The notes below the pieces were generated by a model. The model worked only from the letters and a program-made list of their open reading frames with translations. It did no database searches and had not been told where the DNA came from. Source: Pyricularia pennisetigena (taxonomy: Eukaryota > Ascomycota > Sordariomycetes > Magnaporthales > Pyriculariaceae). Taken from it: DNA of 64,000 nucleotides. The DNA is taken from assembly GCF_004337985.1 (NCBI RefSeq), contig NC_043744.1, forward strand, positions 870,730-934,729, in the 5' to 3' direction. This document shows, one piece after another, positions 11,501 to 23,777 of this stretch; position 1 is the stretch's first letter, and each line of letters begins with the position of its first letter. Position numbers and translations under genes: made by a program.

Positions 11501-12292
11501 TCGCCGTGATTGCACAGATTGCGTGCTCCTTGAGGCCCCATTCTCCGTGGTTGAAGAAGGACACAATCCTGATCCAGAGCGGGACGTTTCCCTCGCCGCC
11601 TTTGGACCTCCAACGAGCCTCGAGCCGGTCACCACGGGGGAGAAATTTGGCCCACCCTTGGCCGAGGAAGTAGGCGATGAGCACAATGAAGGTACCTGAT
11701 GGTAAAAGTCTATGGGGTTAGATCAGATTCTCTAGAGTTTGGCAAAAGATAGAGCAGGGTTTGGTGAGGAAATAAAAATGGGCTGCGGAGCTTTGGCTAC
11801 CTTGGATCGTAACAAGAGTGGGTTTGAACTGTCGTCGCAAAGCGCATCTTAGCATTCGTGATATCGCACATAGCAAGAACCACATAGCCTCCAAACAGCA
11901 AGACAAGACAAGACAAGACGACGAACCTGGTAGATCTGGTTCATCACAGCCTGGAACCCCGACAGACCCGTTGCGAGAAGCATGCTCCGAAAAGTCAGAG
12001 ACGGATCGGCATCGTCGCGCAGGGGCAGCAGGTGCTTGGCCACGTCGGTGCCGCTGACAATGATGGCGTCAGGGTCGCTTTCGCTGCCCTTGCCGTTGTC
12101 GCTTTCCTCGGCGGACCTGGAGGGTTGAATCTCGCCCTTCTCGGTGCTGTCGGTCATAGCAATCACGTCCGACTTGTCCTGACCCAGCTTCTCGTTGATG
12201 GCATCGTGAGCAGGAGCCGAGACGGCCTTGCCGCTGACCGGGTCGAGAGCGGCGCCGACGATGGTGTCGCCAAAGGGCTGTGAAGACGCCAT
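8541..12292 (-). CDS. OPT-family oligopeptide transporter, 15 exons
   Basis: Fifteen exons join in frame into 798 residues: 12292-11927, 11828-11801, 11695-11292, 11163-10918, 10849-10670, 10599-10498, 10373-10176, 10108-10087, 9987-9944, 9868-9809, 9698-9581, 9486-9432, 9370-9200, 9039-8976 and 8879-8541. About 120 hydrophilic N-terminal residues precede many membrane segments. OPT landmarks include SFFNHGEWGLKEHA, SRYGNGIATNNLSKM, LVLPERPIANMYF, LKIPPRIMFLTQIYGTILGG and, near the end, IPYNASQTCVLFSQVI. The family imports tri- to pentapeptides or glutathione with protons at the plasma membrane. Every junction restores family sequence, including the 28-, 22- and 44-nt exons. A peptide importer next to a secreted protease is suggestive but not proof of linkage. 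Confidence 0.9.
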
Positions 12293-12351
12293 TTCCCTCC
12301 CCTTTTGCGCTTTGCCTGGCTTGGCTAAACTGCGGGTTGGAAAATGGAAAG

Positions 12352-12382
<31 letters not shown>

Positions 12383-14545
12383 ATGTCGAGGATGGCGATG
12401 CAGTCAAGCTTTTTTGCCAAGGGTGCAGGTGGCGTCTCCAGACATGATAAGCTTCTCGCCGACATGCGAGGTCTGGGAGATGTGGGAGAAGCTCGGCTCG
12501 CTTTGAGCGTACCACGTCACATTTGACATGGGTAGCCCCGGTGGCGGGATCCCAACTTCGATCGCATGGTCAAGGGGGCAGGTCAAGTTGGGTGATAACG
12601 CCTTTTGCAGGGTTCCATTGATATCTTGCCGCGGGGGGGCCGTTTTCTAGAAGGCCGTTGGTTTAAGCATCAGGCTAAAGTGAGAGAAGAAGAGAGAGAG
12701 AGAAAAAAAAAAAAAAAAAAAAAAGCTCATCTATTTTTGCGCTGCTACTTCTGTCAGTTGGAAGCGACCAAGACCCTCCTTGCACCGTGGCAGAACTTTA
12801 AGATTGAGTTTTTACACTGAATGGATATAGCGGCACAAAAATATTGATTTTTATTGTGCAGCTATTCATGCACCATATGATTCGACTCTTGGGTATCTCT
12901 ATCCTTTCGGACAAGCAAGATCCCTATCGTGGGGTGTTGCCTCGAAGAGGAAGCTGGTGTGACGACGAGAAGGGGAACCCAGACCATTGCTTGATCACGC
13001 AAGCTACCATTATCATGGCGTTTGCAAGTCTTTGGCGAGGTCCATTTTCAAGGGGATCCTGGCTATCGTAGTGTAGCGACTTGAGAATCGAGGGAGGCAA
13101 TTAACTCAATTAACACCGGACCAACAGATTAACAGATTGGATGGCAGAAAGGGGCTACCATTCGCGAAAGGTGTGGTCCATCTTGTACTCCGCAGAGAAT
13201 ACTACATGTACTACTGTAGATAAGGAACAGCCGAGGGCGGGTCCTCGAAACAATTCCACCAGCTCTTGTTCAGGGTGCATTTCCCCAGCGTCGGGACTAA
13301 TTACTTTTTTTTTCTTCTATCTTTTCGACTCGCATCAAATCATGCAACCATTGTCAAGTGGCCATAAATATCACATCCAATCAGGCCCGGGAATTATACG
13401 GTGGGTTCGGTTGCAGGACGCCTGGATTGGAAGGTGACACAACCGTGCACCAACGTTTGTGCGACGAGTCGACGGGGCACAAAGAATCTTGTTACATTGG
13501 AATTTTTAAGGATAAATTCAATGACGCGTCCGGTGATAATTCCTAGCGAGGTTTCTTTGTAAGTAGAAGGTTCGTGGGTACTGTGTAACAGAGGGACACA
13601 TGAAAGTTTGTGAGCTAATTCTCCGTTTGCGCTTTCGTTTTCCGCGGAGGACAGGCCCATTGAAAGCATTGCTGTATCTACAGTAGTCTCTAGTCTAATT
13701 GCCCAGTGACCGGGTGCGCATTGCTCAGTAACACATCAAAACTCCAAGATTGCATTTCATAAGGTAATGAGGCAATTAGACCTCAGCCGAATGTGAAACC
13801 TTGCAAAATACTAACACCCCATCCATTGCTTCATGTGAAATTCTTGGTAAAACTTTTCGTTTTACACCAATCAATATCAGATTGCGCACAGTCTTTTGTT
13901 CATTTGATATGTTGCTCGCCGGTCTTTTAGCTGTTCCGTCTCAATCTCTGTTATCGCTCGGATGAACATCCCACGGTTTGACACTTTTTGTGAGGCTGCC
14001 GCCTGTCAAGCCTTGAGTTGCAAACAATTCACGGCAGCAAATTCTCCAATAGCCACATTTCGTGTTTGAAGCAGTGCTTTCTTCACAAAGACTCGGAATC
14101 ATTGTATCTCGGGTTTATACTGCTACTTACGCCGAAAACACTAATTCACTCCCGTGAGAACCGTTCACATCATTGTTCCTATATACGCCTAGGTAAAAAG
14201 GCTTCCCACAGTGAAACGTCAAAATTTGAACCGCTAAGAAAGTTGGAGAAGCCAGGATATGGGTAAAATATATCCACAGTCAAGCTCCCGCAGATTGTGC
14301 ATATATCGCTTTTGAGATGGCCACTATTCACAAGTCAAGGCAAGCTGCGACAGTGAAGGAACATGATATAGATTTTTTTTTCAACAGCTACAGGCTTTTG
14401 ATTCCAGTTTGATTGGGTTAATGACAAAAAAACAAAAAAACAAAAGAGACTGACATATTTGTTGATGATCAAAAAAAGCATGGCGGCTCAACCGCGATGC
14501 AAAACGTCCTCGCCTAGTTTCTCTCGACAATCTTGAGCAAAAAGA
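12293..14545. other. Upstream region of OPT gene, 2.25 kb without a gene
   Basis: AT-rich DNA with no supported gene. It holds an A29 tract (12352-12380), a GA repeat running into an A22 tract (12684-12724), and short scattered open frames with no family likeness. I see no inverted repeats or transposase remains. The first few hundred bases should be the OPT promoter. Confidence 0.55.
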
Positions 14546-17500
14546 TCACAGCTCCTCCTCCTCCTCCTCCTCCTCCTCCTGCACCATAATACCGCTTCCA
14601 CTAATCAGTTCCCAGTGCTTAAACTCGTCAATGTTGAGCATGTCCTCGGAGCTCTCGGCCTTGCCATGGCCAAAGGCGTCCAGATTCCACCTTTCCACGC
14701 CCTCGACGCCGCGCAGACAGTCGCCAAACTCGCGGAAGATGTCGGCGTTGAGGCGCTCGTACTCCTTGTAGTCCTTGGGCCAGGCGCCGAGCCTCTGCAC
14801 GGCCAGCTTGAAGTAGCGCAGGTGCATCCTGACCCTGTCGCCGTCGGACGCGAGCTGCACGCTGCCGTCCATGCTCTCGACGTCGCCGCCGACGAGGCCA
14901 TCGAGCCCGTTGCTGCTGCTGATGGTGCTGCTGCTGGTGCTGCCGCCGTCGCCGCCGCCGCCGCCATGGTTTGACGGCACGTCGTCCAGGCACATGCTGC
15001 CGTCCAACCCGCCCTCCATGTCGGCAAAGGTCGGGTCGCTGAAGGCGCGCAGGATGTTCTCGTGGACGGCGGCCGACTTCTTGTAGTAGCGGGCCGCGAC
15101 GTCCCGGCCGCCGTTGTTGTTGCTTCTCGTCGTCCCGCCGGCAAGGGTCTGGTACTTTTGCGCGATGCCCGTGTACAGCTTGGTCAGGAACACGGACATG
15201 CCCAGGGTGCGCGGGTGCCTGGCGCCGTGGACGCGGCGGCAGTTGTACACCATGTCCTCGGCCAGGCGCACGGCGGCGGTGGCGTCGCCGACCAGGTACC
15301 GCGCCACGATGTACCGGCGGCCCAGGGCCAGGGTGACGCCGACGGGCCACGACCCGCCCTGGGCCTCGCGCGACTCCCACAGCGTCGTGAGCAGCCACGC
15401 CAGCGTCTCGTGGTCGCGCTGCGCCCCCAGCACCGCGACGAGGTTGTTGAGGTGCACGAGCGACACGTGCGACAGCGAGATGCGCATCGACGCCAGCACC
15501 TGCAGCACCTGCCGCGTGATGGGCGCCGACGCCGCCAGGAGCCTCGAGTGCGCCTGCGCCTTGGGCCTGGCGAGGACCGCGGCGGGCTCCGGCAGAGGGC
15601 GCGCCGTCGGCTGCGACGAGTCGTCCTTGGCTGCTGCTGCTGCTGCTGCTGCTGCGGGGATGCCTCCTTGTCGAGGCGGCAACGCGTGCCGCGCCTGTCC
15701 CGGAACGGCCTGCGAGGCGGCCACGTCGAGGTACCTGCGCCCGCTGCCGTCGGCCAGCGTCAGGCCCAGGATCAGCACCAGCTTCGCCAGGCCCGGGTCC
15801 GTCCTGTAGCTGTCGTCGGCCGAGACGTAGGTCCAGGTGGCGGTGGCCAGGTCGGCCGCCTGGTCGTACTTTTGCTCCCTGAGCAGCTCCTCCACGCCGC
15901 GGATGCCACTGATGCCGACGGAGCGGGGGAAGTTCTGCGAGGTGAAGGTGCCAAAATAGCACAGCAGGTTGCTCAAGAGAACGTCCACCTGCGGCCTTTC
16001 CAGCCCGACGCGCCCGCCCTCGTGCTTCACAAAGTAGGACGCGAGCTCGTCAAAGACGCGCCTGGATCCGTCGAGCCGCTCGTAAGAGGTCAGGAACTTG
16101 TGCAGACGCGACGCCGAGGCCATGACGGCGCCCAGGGAGCCGGCGGACTGCAGCAGGCCGCGGAACTCCTCAAAGTACATGTACTGCGTGGTCAGCTCGG
16201 CGAGGATGTCGGTGGCGGTGAAGGAGTGGTGGCGCGGGTGCAGCGAGTGCTCGAACTCGGCCAGGAACACGAGGCTCTCGCGTCCGCGGCCCGTCAGGTC
16301 GAAGCCGCAGCTCGACGCGTTGGTCTTGTCCTTCATGACGACCTGGCGGTAGAGCTCCTGCTTGATCTCGGTGGCCTTGTGCGTCTGGTTGGACTGGATG
16401 TAGCTCGAGGCGATGGTAGAGGCCGCGGCGATCAGGCGGGTCGGGAACGTCTCGTGCGAGAGGATGTGCACCGTGGCCTGCTTGAGCTCGGACAGGACCG
16501 TCTCGGTGTTGCGGGCCATCTCGTCGTGGGTCAGCGACGACGACGACGATGACGACGACGATGACGTCTGCTGGCTGTTGTAGAAGCGCACCATCTCGCT
16601 CATCTTGGACAGCGACTCCTCGTGCGCCCAGCCGTGCGTCTCCCGGATGGTGGCGACGCGCTTCTTGAACACCTTGATGACGCGCTGCACCTGGTCCGAC
16701 GACACGGCCGTGTTGGAGGTGGCGCCGCTGGTCGAGGTGATCAGGTCGGCCTGCGCCTCGTAGATGGAGTCGAGGATGGAGCTGATCTCGCCGTGGTCGA
16801 CCTCGTCAGAGTGCGTCTTGAGCAGCTCCTCGTAGAGCACGATGGCGTCGACCTCGTAGCGCTTCGACTCCTGGCACACCTTGGCCAGGTGGAGGGTGGC
16901 CTGGATGGTGATGGACGCGCCGAGGCCGAAGACGATCTTGCATTGCGTCTGGTAGTCGACCGAGACCTTGTGGACGACGGCAAAGTCGCTGCGCACGCTG
17001 CGCAGGCAGTGCGTGTAGCGCTGGAACAGCGTCTTGACGAACCCGGCGTCGTTCAGCTTGGGGCTGAGCTTGGGCTGGCGCAGGAAGCAGGCAAAGACGA
17101 CCTTGTAGTAGCCGGCGGCCTCGGGGAATCGTCCCTTGCTCCAGAGCTCGGTGGCCACGACGTCGAGGGGCTCAAAGGCCTCCGGGGGCACGTCGTCGGT
17201 GCTGTGGGGGTGCAGAGCCTTGACGATCCGCTGGTAGTACTCGACAAAGACGGGGCGGGGGCGGGTCAGCTCGGCGAGCTCCCACAGCATCTCGACGACC
17301 TTGGGGTGCCTGTCGCCGTAGTGGTTCACGTGGTCGTCGAGCATCTCCTGGCGCGTGGTGATGACCAGCTCCGACTGGTCCGTCCGCCGGAGGAACAGAA
17401 CCAGCTCGGCCGCGACGCGCCGGCGCAGCTCGTCGTCGACCTTGCGACAGGTGCGCATCGCCCGGTACACGCGCACGCGCACGTCCTCCTCCTTGGCGCG

Positions 17501-20500
17501 CCGGCGGCGGGCGTGGTAGCAGTCGGCCAGCCGCTCGGCCAGGTCGACGCACTGCTCGACCAGCTTCTGCGGGGCCACGACGTCCTCGACGTTGGGCGTG
17601 AACAGCGACGGCCAGAGGCCGCCGAGGATCCTCTTGAGCAGACGGGTGGCGTCCTGCAGGCGGTGCTGCTTCATGTAGAGGCGCACGAGGCTGCTCGAGG
17701 CCGCAAAGGTGCTCTCGTCGACCGTGTTGACGGAGCTGCTCTGCTCCAGCACCATCTCCTCCAGCATGGATTCGGAGACGGTTGTCGTCGTCGTCGTCGT
17801 CGTCGTCGTCATGCTGCTGCTGCTGCTGCTGCTGCTCATGGACTGCACCAGCTCCTGCGAAGTGCTTTGGATATTCTGCTGCAGCTCGTGATAAGTCGAC
17901 GTCTCGGTCTTGTTTGTGCTGCGGTAAAAGTTGGAGCAGTGCTTCATCAGCGCCAGGCTCTCCGACACGAGCCCGACGCGCTTCATCATGCCGGCCATCT
18001 CGACGTACATGCTGCAGGTGGCCTCGGTGATGGACGCGCTGGCCTGCGACGACTTGTACTCCTCCCAGGCGGTCGACAGGATGCTGCTGGCGTCGGCGGT
18101 GCGGCCCTGCTGCGTCAGGAAGCGCGCGTAGCAGACGACGCTCTTCATCTTGCGCTCCTCCCACAGCGCGGAGCGCGTGGCGGCGTACTCGCGCGTCACG
18201 CGCTGCCAGATCTCAACGTACGTCCTCTCGGCCAGGTCGACGCGCGCCTCGGCCACGTACCGCTCCGCCTTGACCAGGAAGAACTCAAAGTCGTACTTGG
18301 CGTGGCTCTCGATCGGCTCGTCGTGCTCGTCGACGTCGAGCGTCAAGACCACCACCTCGTCCATGGACTGAGACCCCCTGCGGCCGCGCAGGTGGACTTG
18401 CAGGTCTCCCTCGGGACGGGAGTCGTCCTCGGTGACGGTGGTGGTGGTGCTGGTGGTGGTGCTGGCGCCGAACTCGGTCGTGCTGCTGATGGCTCGGATC
18501 TTGGTAATCGTCTCCTCGGCCTTGGTCTCTTCCCTCGTCGCGCGGTAGTGCTCGACGAGCAGCTTGAGCGTGGCGACGACGTGCTCGGACATGTGTCCGT
18601 ACTGGGCCCTGTAGCATTCGACGAGGATCTGGAGGACGTGCTCGCGGTGGGTCGTGATGATGTCGTTCTTGGACGTCGTGGTGCGGCCCGTGGTGATGTC
18701 GACAAAGGCGCGGCAGAGCTGCATCGTGATCTTGTTCTTGCTGGTCAGCAGCGTGTTGGCCACGGTCGAGGCCTCGTAGAACAGCGTGGTGGCCTCGGGG
18801 CTGAAGTCGATCTGGCGGTAGATGCCGGCCAAGAAGATGACGGACTGCAGCGTGACGGGGCTGCTGGCGGTCAGGGTCCGGCGCGCAATGTTGGTCATGG
18901 TGGTGTGGCACGCCAGCAGCATCGGCGTCGGGCGGTGCTGCCACAAGGCGGCCTGCAGCTGGACCACGGTCGCGTTCTTGGGCACCACCTTGGCCACCAG
19001 CTTGGCCGCCTCGGAATCGCCAACGTCGGGCTTGAGGTAGGCGAAGCTCTTGCGCAGGTGCAGCGGCCAGTAGCGCATGGCAAAGTCGAGCAGCGTGTGG
19101 CGGCCGGTGAGCTGATGGACCTCGTGGCTGGGCGGCGGCGTGAGCCTGCACTCGTGCTGCTCCGTGACGGTCGAGTTGATGTAGACGAGCAGCCTGGTGG
19201 CCAGGTCGCCGTGGCGGTCGCTGACGAAGCCCCTGTGCCCGTTGAGCCAGCTGGTCACGGCCTTGCGCACCATGCCGTGACGGAGGTACATCAGCCCGTC
19301 CTGCATGTACACGAGCGAGTTGACCGGCTTGAGCGTCTGCATCACGTCCATCTTGACGTCGTGGTCGATGCTCTGCCTGTCGAGGTTGATGGTCGCCAGC
19401 GCCGCCAGCTCCTTGACCGTCAGCGGTCGCTCCGCCGTGACCAGCCACGCCAGCATGAGCCTGGTCTGGTCCGTAACCTCGGGCGCCGTGAGCGTCCTGT
19501 GCACAAAGTCGCCCACGGTGCACTTTTCCATCTCCTCCAGGGCTTCGAACAGATTCTTGGACGCGCCGTGGTGCCGTATCTGTTTGCTCGCCTGCTTGGC
19601 CCAGACAAAGGAGCCCTTGGACAGGGTGGCGATGCGGGCTATCAGAGTCTCGCGTTCCATCTCGTCCATGGAAAGGAACACGTCGTAGTCCTCAAAGAAA
19701 TCACGCACAACCGCCGCGATGTCGTCAAAGATCAGATCCTCGTTGACCTCGAGGTTCTGGACGCCCTGCTGAGGCTTGGAACCGAGAGCAACGAGCTTGA
19801 CCGAGCTTGCGCCCTTGGCAGTCACGACGGCCTGGAGTCGCCGGTACAGAGCATCCTCGCCAGAGGGACACTCGTCAAGGCCGTCGACGATCATGACAAG
19901 GTCCCTGCTGCCCAGGATAGTGGCACCACCCACGGCCCGTTCGACGGCCTTCCAGAGGATATCGTCGTGGTCCTCATCGGAAGCGAAGCGGATGGACCGT
20001 TCATAAGTCTCGATCAGAATGTTGAGAAGCTTGACGTTTCCTGTACGCTTCTGGAAGAGCTGGTGGAGCAGCGACTTGGCGACGGCACGACTGGTCGTCT
20101 CGGCCGGGATGCGCGCGTCGATGGGGACAAACAGAGTGTTGTAAGTGACGCCGGCAATGGGGTGCTGCAGGTAGTCGAGAATCACCGATGCGAGGATCGT
20201 CTTGCCAGATCCCTGCGGTCCACTCAGGAGCATGGTCTTCTGCGAGCTCCTGAGGAAGCGGGTCAAGTGGGTACCAATATAAAGGCAGGTCAGTTCCTCG
20301 CGGTCATGAGCCAGATGATAGGTCGAAGTGAGGACGCTGGACATGACGTGGTCCTCTGGCGCAATCCACTGACTGACGGTCTTGAGCTTGGCAACTGTTT
20401 CCAGGCTGTTAGCTCAACCGTCTTTTTTTTTTCTTCTTTTTGCCCTACTGACAGAGGCATACGAGTTATGGTACTTACTCTTGGTAATATCAGCGCCTTC

Positions 20501-21372
20501 CCTCTGAAGCTCATGTTTCCAAATGGACTCTGCCGTCTTCTCACAGCGTTCAAGAAAAGTCTTGATCTGAGGTGCAAACGTCGAGTAGATGTTGACCGAC
20601 ACCGAAGTGTTGGTCAGCCCGCGAATGGCCTTGTGGAAGTAGGTTGCAACGCTGGCAACCACCGTGACGAGATCCGACAGGGCCATGACGAGCTGCTCGC
20701 TGGTCTCTTGCGAGACACTAAAGAGCTCAGTGCACTCGAGGAGGTTGACCAGGGGCACCGACATGGAATAGAAGAATCCAAACGAGACCATGAGTGCGCC
20801 GGCATTTTCTTTCCCGAGCTGTCGTTTTGTTTTCAACTTGTCAGTCTATGCCACCTTTACAAGACAAAAAAAAGAAAAGTTCGTACCTCGAGAAGGAGAG
20901 AACAATAACCATAAGCAAGCTGAGCAGCAAGATAGCTGTCCCCGGCAAACTCCTGAACGGCATGATCAAACGAGTGCAGCCTGTCGACAAAGAGCCGCGC
21001 CCAGGCGAGCACCTTGTCGTAGCTGCTGCCCTCGGGAGGGAGGTCGCTCATGCGCTGCGCCCTGATCCAGTCGAGGACCGACTCGTGCGTAGCACTCAGA
21101 AGCTGCGCCGAGATGTTGGACCCGAGCTCCTCGGAGCTGCGCCGCTTGATCGAGTAGACCACGTTGGAAATGCTCGAGGCGTTTGCCATGGAGCTGCTGC
21201 GGGAGCCCATCTTGCGCAGCCCGAGGTGGCGCTGGCGGCTCTCGACCGTCTCGGTCGAGAATCCCCCATCTTCGTGGTGGTAGTGGTGGTGCGCAGTGTG
21301 GCTGCTGCTGGTCTTGGACAGAGAGTGAGGTGCCGACGAGGGCATCTTGGGAGAGACCAAACCTGGAGCCAT
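14546..21372 (-). CDS. NACHT/STAND NTPase with long helical-repeat C-terminus (NLR-like), 2,230 aa
   Basis: Exons 21372-20887, 20818-20479 and 20412-14546 join in frame. Residues 1-100 are low-complexity (Ser/His-rich). About 100-300 form an all-helical domain (VLDWIRAQRM, DLVTVVASVATYFHKAIR) of the kind that precedes NACHT in fungal STAND proteins; I cannot name its family. Walker A is GPQGSGKT at 340-347 and Walker B MIVDGLDE at 449-456. The remaining 1,600 residues look like degenerate TPR-type helical hairpins, broken by homopolymers (Ser8-Thr10, Ser10, Ala9, Glu9) encoded by trinucleotide repeats. The intron 2 acceptor is a GAG, the only one that keeps frame, so that junction is least certain. 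Such proteins act as fungal nonself or heterokaryon-incompatibility receptors; that role here is inference. Confidence 0.85.
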
Positions 21373-22713
21373 GTTGCTTGCTGGAGTTGGAAAAGGGGAA
21401 ATGATATTACTTATTTGATTTTGATTTGGGGGGAATAATAATAATGATGATGATGATAATACTAGCAGTAATAATAATGTGAATGAGAAACTTTTGGTGT
21501 CCGAAATATCCAAGTTGAGCGGTAAATAATGCTCTTTTCTTTTTGATCTGGAATTATTATTCAAAAAGGAGAGTACCAGTACTCTCTTTGACTTTTTTTC
21601 AAGCTGCTGATGATATGCCCTGATATCCACGAGTCTGAGTAATATCAGCCCGTCGTATTGTGATTGATAGTCAGAAAAGGCATGAACAAAGAATTCTGTT
21701 TTGCTCATTCCAGACGTTCGACTGGCCTTTTTATATTATTTTTTTTGATATTTTTTTTTCAATTCATCACGAATCAACACCTACTATCATTTCATTTCAC
21801 AGCCAGAGAAGTCTCCGAAATAATCGTAGCGCAGTCGCGCCAAGGTTTGAAACATGCATATCAAGTACAGCTCCAAGGCGTTTATCTGCCAAGACCACGA
21901 GGGCAATTCACCGAACCAGAAGAGCAATGGACATTAGTGCAACCGACGCCAAATGCAGACTAAAGATGCCAAGAGTCAGCTCCGGCAAGCCAACTGCGCT
22001 TACAACAAACTTGGCCATTTCTTTTACACGCGGCTGGTGATCCGCGGCCGGCAGGGACGCAGATCTTCTCTGGGCATTCCTGCGGGGGCGATGAGCTTAG
22101 TAAAGCCGGCACAGGAAATAAACGGCCATCTTGCGTGGAACAAGGCAAGCGAGTGGTCAATTGTATTGCACCCTTGGACCTGCATGGCGGATAACTTCCC
22201 GCCTAAGCGTGATTCTCACAACTCATAAAGTTTGATACTCGTTCCCAAATTGCCTTGGCTTTCGTGTCGGCGTGGCAAAAAAAAAAAGGAACTCGGGGCG
22301 AGGCAGTACCATCGGATTCAGCATTCCACAATCGTTTGGGGTGGAATATTGTAATGTCTCTTGGAAGTTGGATCTCGTGCCTCGCATAGCTGCGGCTGGC
22401 TGGCATGACTGTTTTCCTTTCAGAACTCTTGACTGACTCGGAAATTTCTGACATAATTGTCGATTTTCTAGCTAGGTCTCTCTTCGCCCTAGCATCGGGA
22501 TTGTCTCGGCCAAAGCCACGCGCGCGGCTGGTAGCCAGTGGGAGTATCCGCAACAGGGTGGCACTAATACAAGCGTTCGAATACATAAGGCAGGCAGAGA
22601 AACATCGTCAAAGGCCACATTTTGAAGCCAAAACCATATATTAGATTTAATGAATGAACTCAATACAAGTTCAGATTGGTCGTGAGAATCTATCACGTAT
22701 TCTTTTCGATGTT

Positions 22714-22748
<35 letters not shown>

Positions 22749-23363
22749 GACGGGCACACCTTGGCAATGCATACGGGAATAACCGTTTTAAAACTCCACT
22801 TTCTTTTCAATCGTGTTTGGTGCGTCAGGTGGAGGTTATAATACCTGCGACTAGGAAATTGACTTCATACTGCGGAAAAACTCAAGAATAATCGTCGTAT
22901 TTTGGCAAAGATATTCTGAGCCGGCTTGATCCTGATGAAGTTTGGTGGCTTTTTATCCTTTATGCTTGCAGATTCTTGAAAAAAAAAGCCAGGATGTGTT
23001 GATTTTGTCCTAGTTTGTATACATAGGCATTGTCCCCTTTAGATTCCCTCCGCGGAGACCGGTCACAGTAAGGTCCGGGACGCAAATACCTAGCAGCAAG
23101 TTAACGTCGTTGGGATGTACTTCAACACCGTGTTTGGACTTTTCCGGCGTATTCCCGTCCTGGGTTGTTGCCCCTTTGAGTCCTCACCAGTATATCACAG
23201 CCGCACGCTGCATGTTGTATAGGGAAATCTGGCTCTCCTCTTTGGTTTTGTCTGTCAAACATTCCAAGGCCGAATCTATAGGTCGACAGCAGCAACTGTC
23301 TCTAGCCCAGCCAAAGACAGTCCTTCTTCAGATGACCTGAACCACTTTGAAAGTTGATGCCCA
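21373..23363. other. Upstream region of the NACHT gene
   Basis: About 2 kb without a gene. Close to the NACHT ATG lies an AAT/ATG trinucleotide cluster (21436-21480) that would sit in its leader or promoter. A T32 tract lies at 22716-22747. Small open frames elsewhere have no recognisable protein features. Confidence 0.55.
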
Positions 23364-23777
23364 CTACAAACGATATTCGCACTTGGTGCAAGACCGACGT
23401 AGACACGCGTCACAGTTGGCGCCACGCTCTACCGGGACACCGTCATAGCAGCACAGCAGGTAGCTAGGGTCGCATCTCTCACAGACCTCGTGGCGGCAAC
23501 TGCGGCCTCTGCAGAACCTGCCCTTCCTTCTGCGATTCGTGTGCGAGCACTTGTGGCACCTCCAGCCGTACCTGACACGCGACTTGAGCCAGCACTCGTC
23601 GTTGTTGCAGTATCCGGGAACTTTGCTCCTGATGATGTCCAAGAACTCGCCGTCCTCCGAGCTCGAGCATCTCACGAGCTCGCCTGTGACTCTGTCGACG
23701 CGGCGGTAGTCGCAGAAAACAAGGTCTTTGTAGGCGGGGTGCCCGCAGTCTTTGTAGAATATCTCCTCGTAGCACAT
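23364..23777 (-). CDS. Small Cys-rich, probably zinc-binding intracellular protein (137 aa)
   Basis: A single-exon ORF begins MCYEEIFYKDCGH and has about 19 cysteines, many paired as CxxC or CxxxxC: WRCHKCSHT, FCRGRSCRHEVCERC and CDACLRRSCTKC. There is no signal peptide or membrane segment, so the cysteines more likely bind zinc than form disulfides of a secreted peptide. The layout, an N-terminal MCxxE...CGH then a late WxCxxC...CxHxxCxxC, is one I associate with a poorly characterised family of small ascomycete proteins; no function can be assigned. It lies about 2 kb upstream of the NACHT gene on the same strand and is divergent from the amidoligase. Confidence 0.75.
   Translation of the reverse strand: MCYEEIFYKDCGHPAYKDLVFCDYRRVDRVTGELVRCSSSEDGEFLDIIRSKVPGYCNNDECWLKSRVRYGWRCHKCSHTNRRRKGRFCRGRSCRHEVCERCDPSYLLCCYDGVPVERGANCDACLRRSCTKCEYRL

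Noticed and set aside
16622..20908. A 1,428-codon plus-strand open frame across the NACHT gene
   Set aside because: Antisense shadow of a strongly biased coding strand; it shows no domain, and the minus strand carries Walker A and B motifs in the right order.
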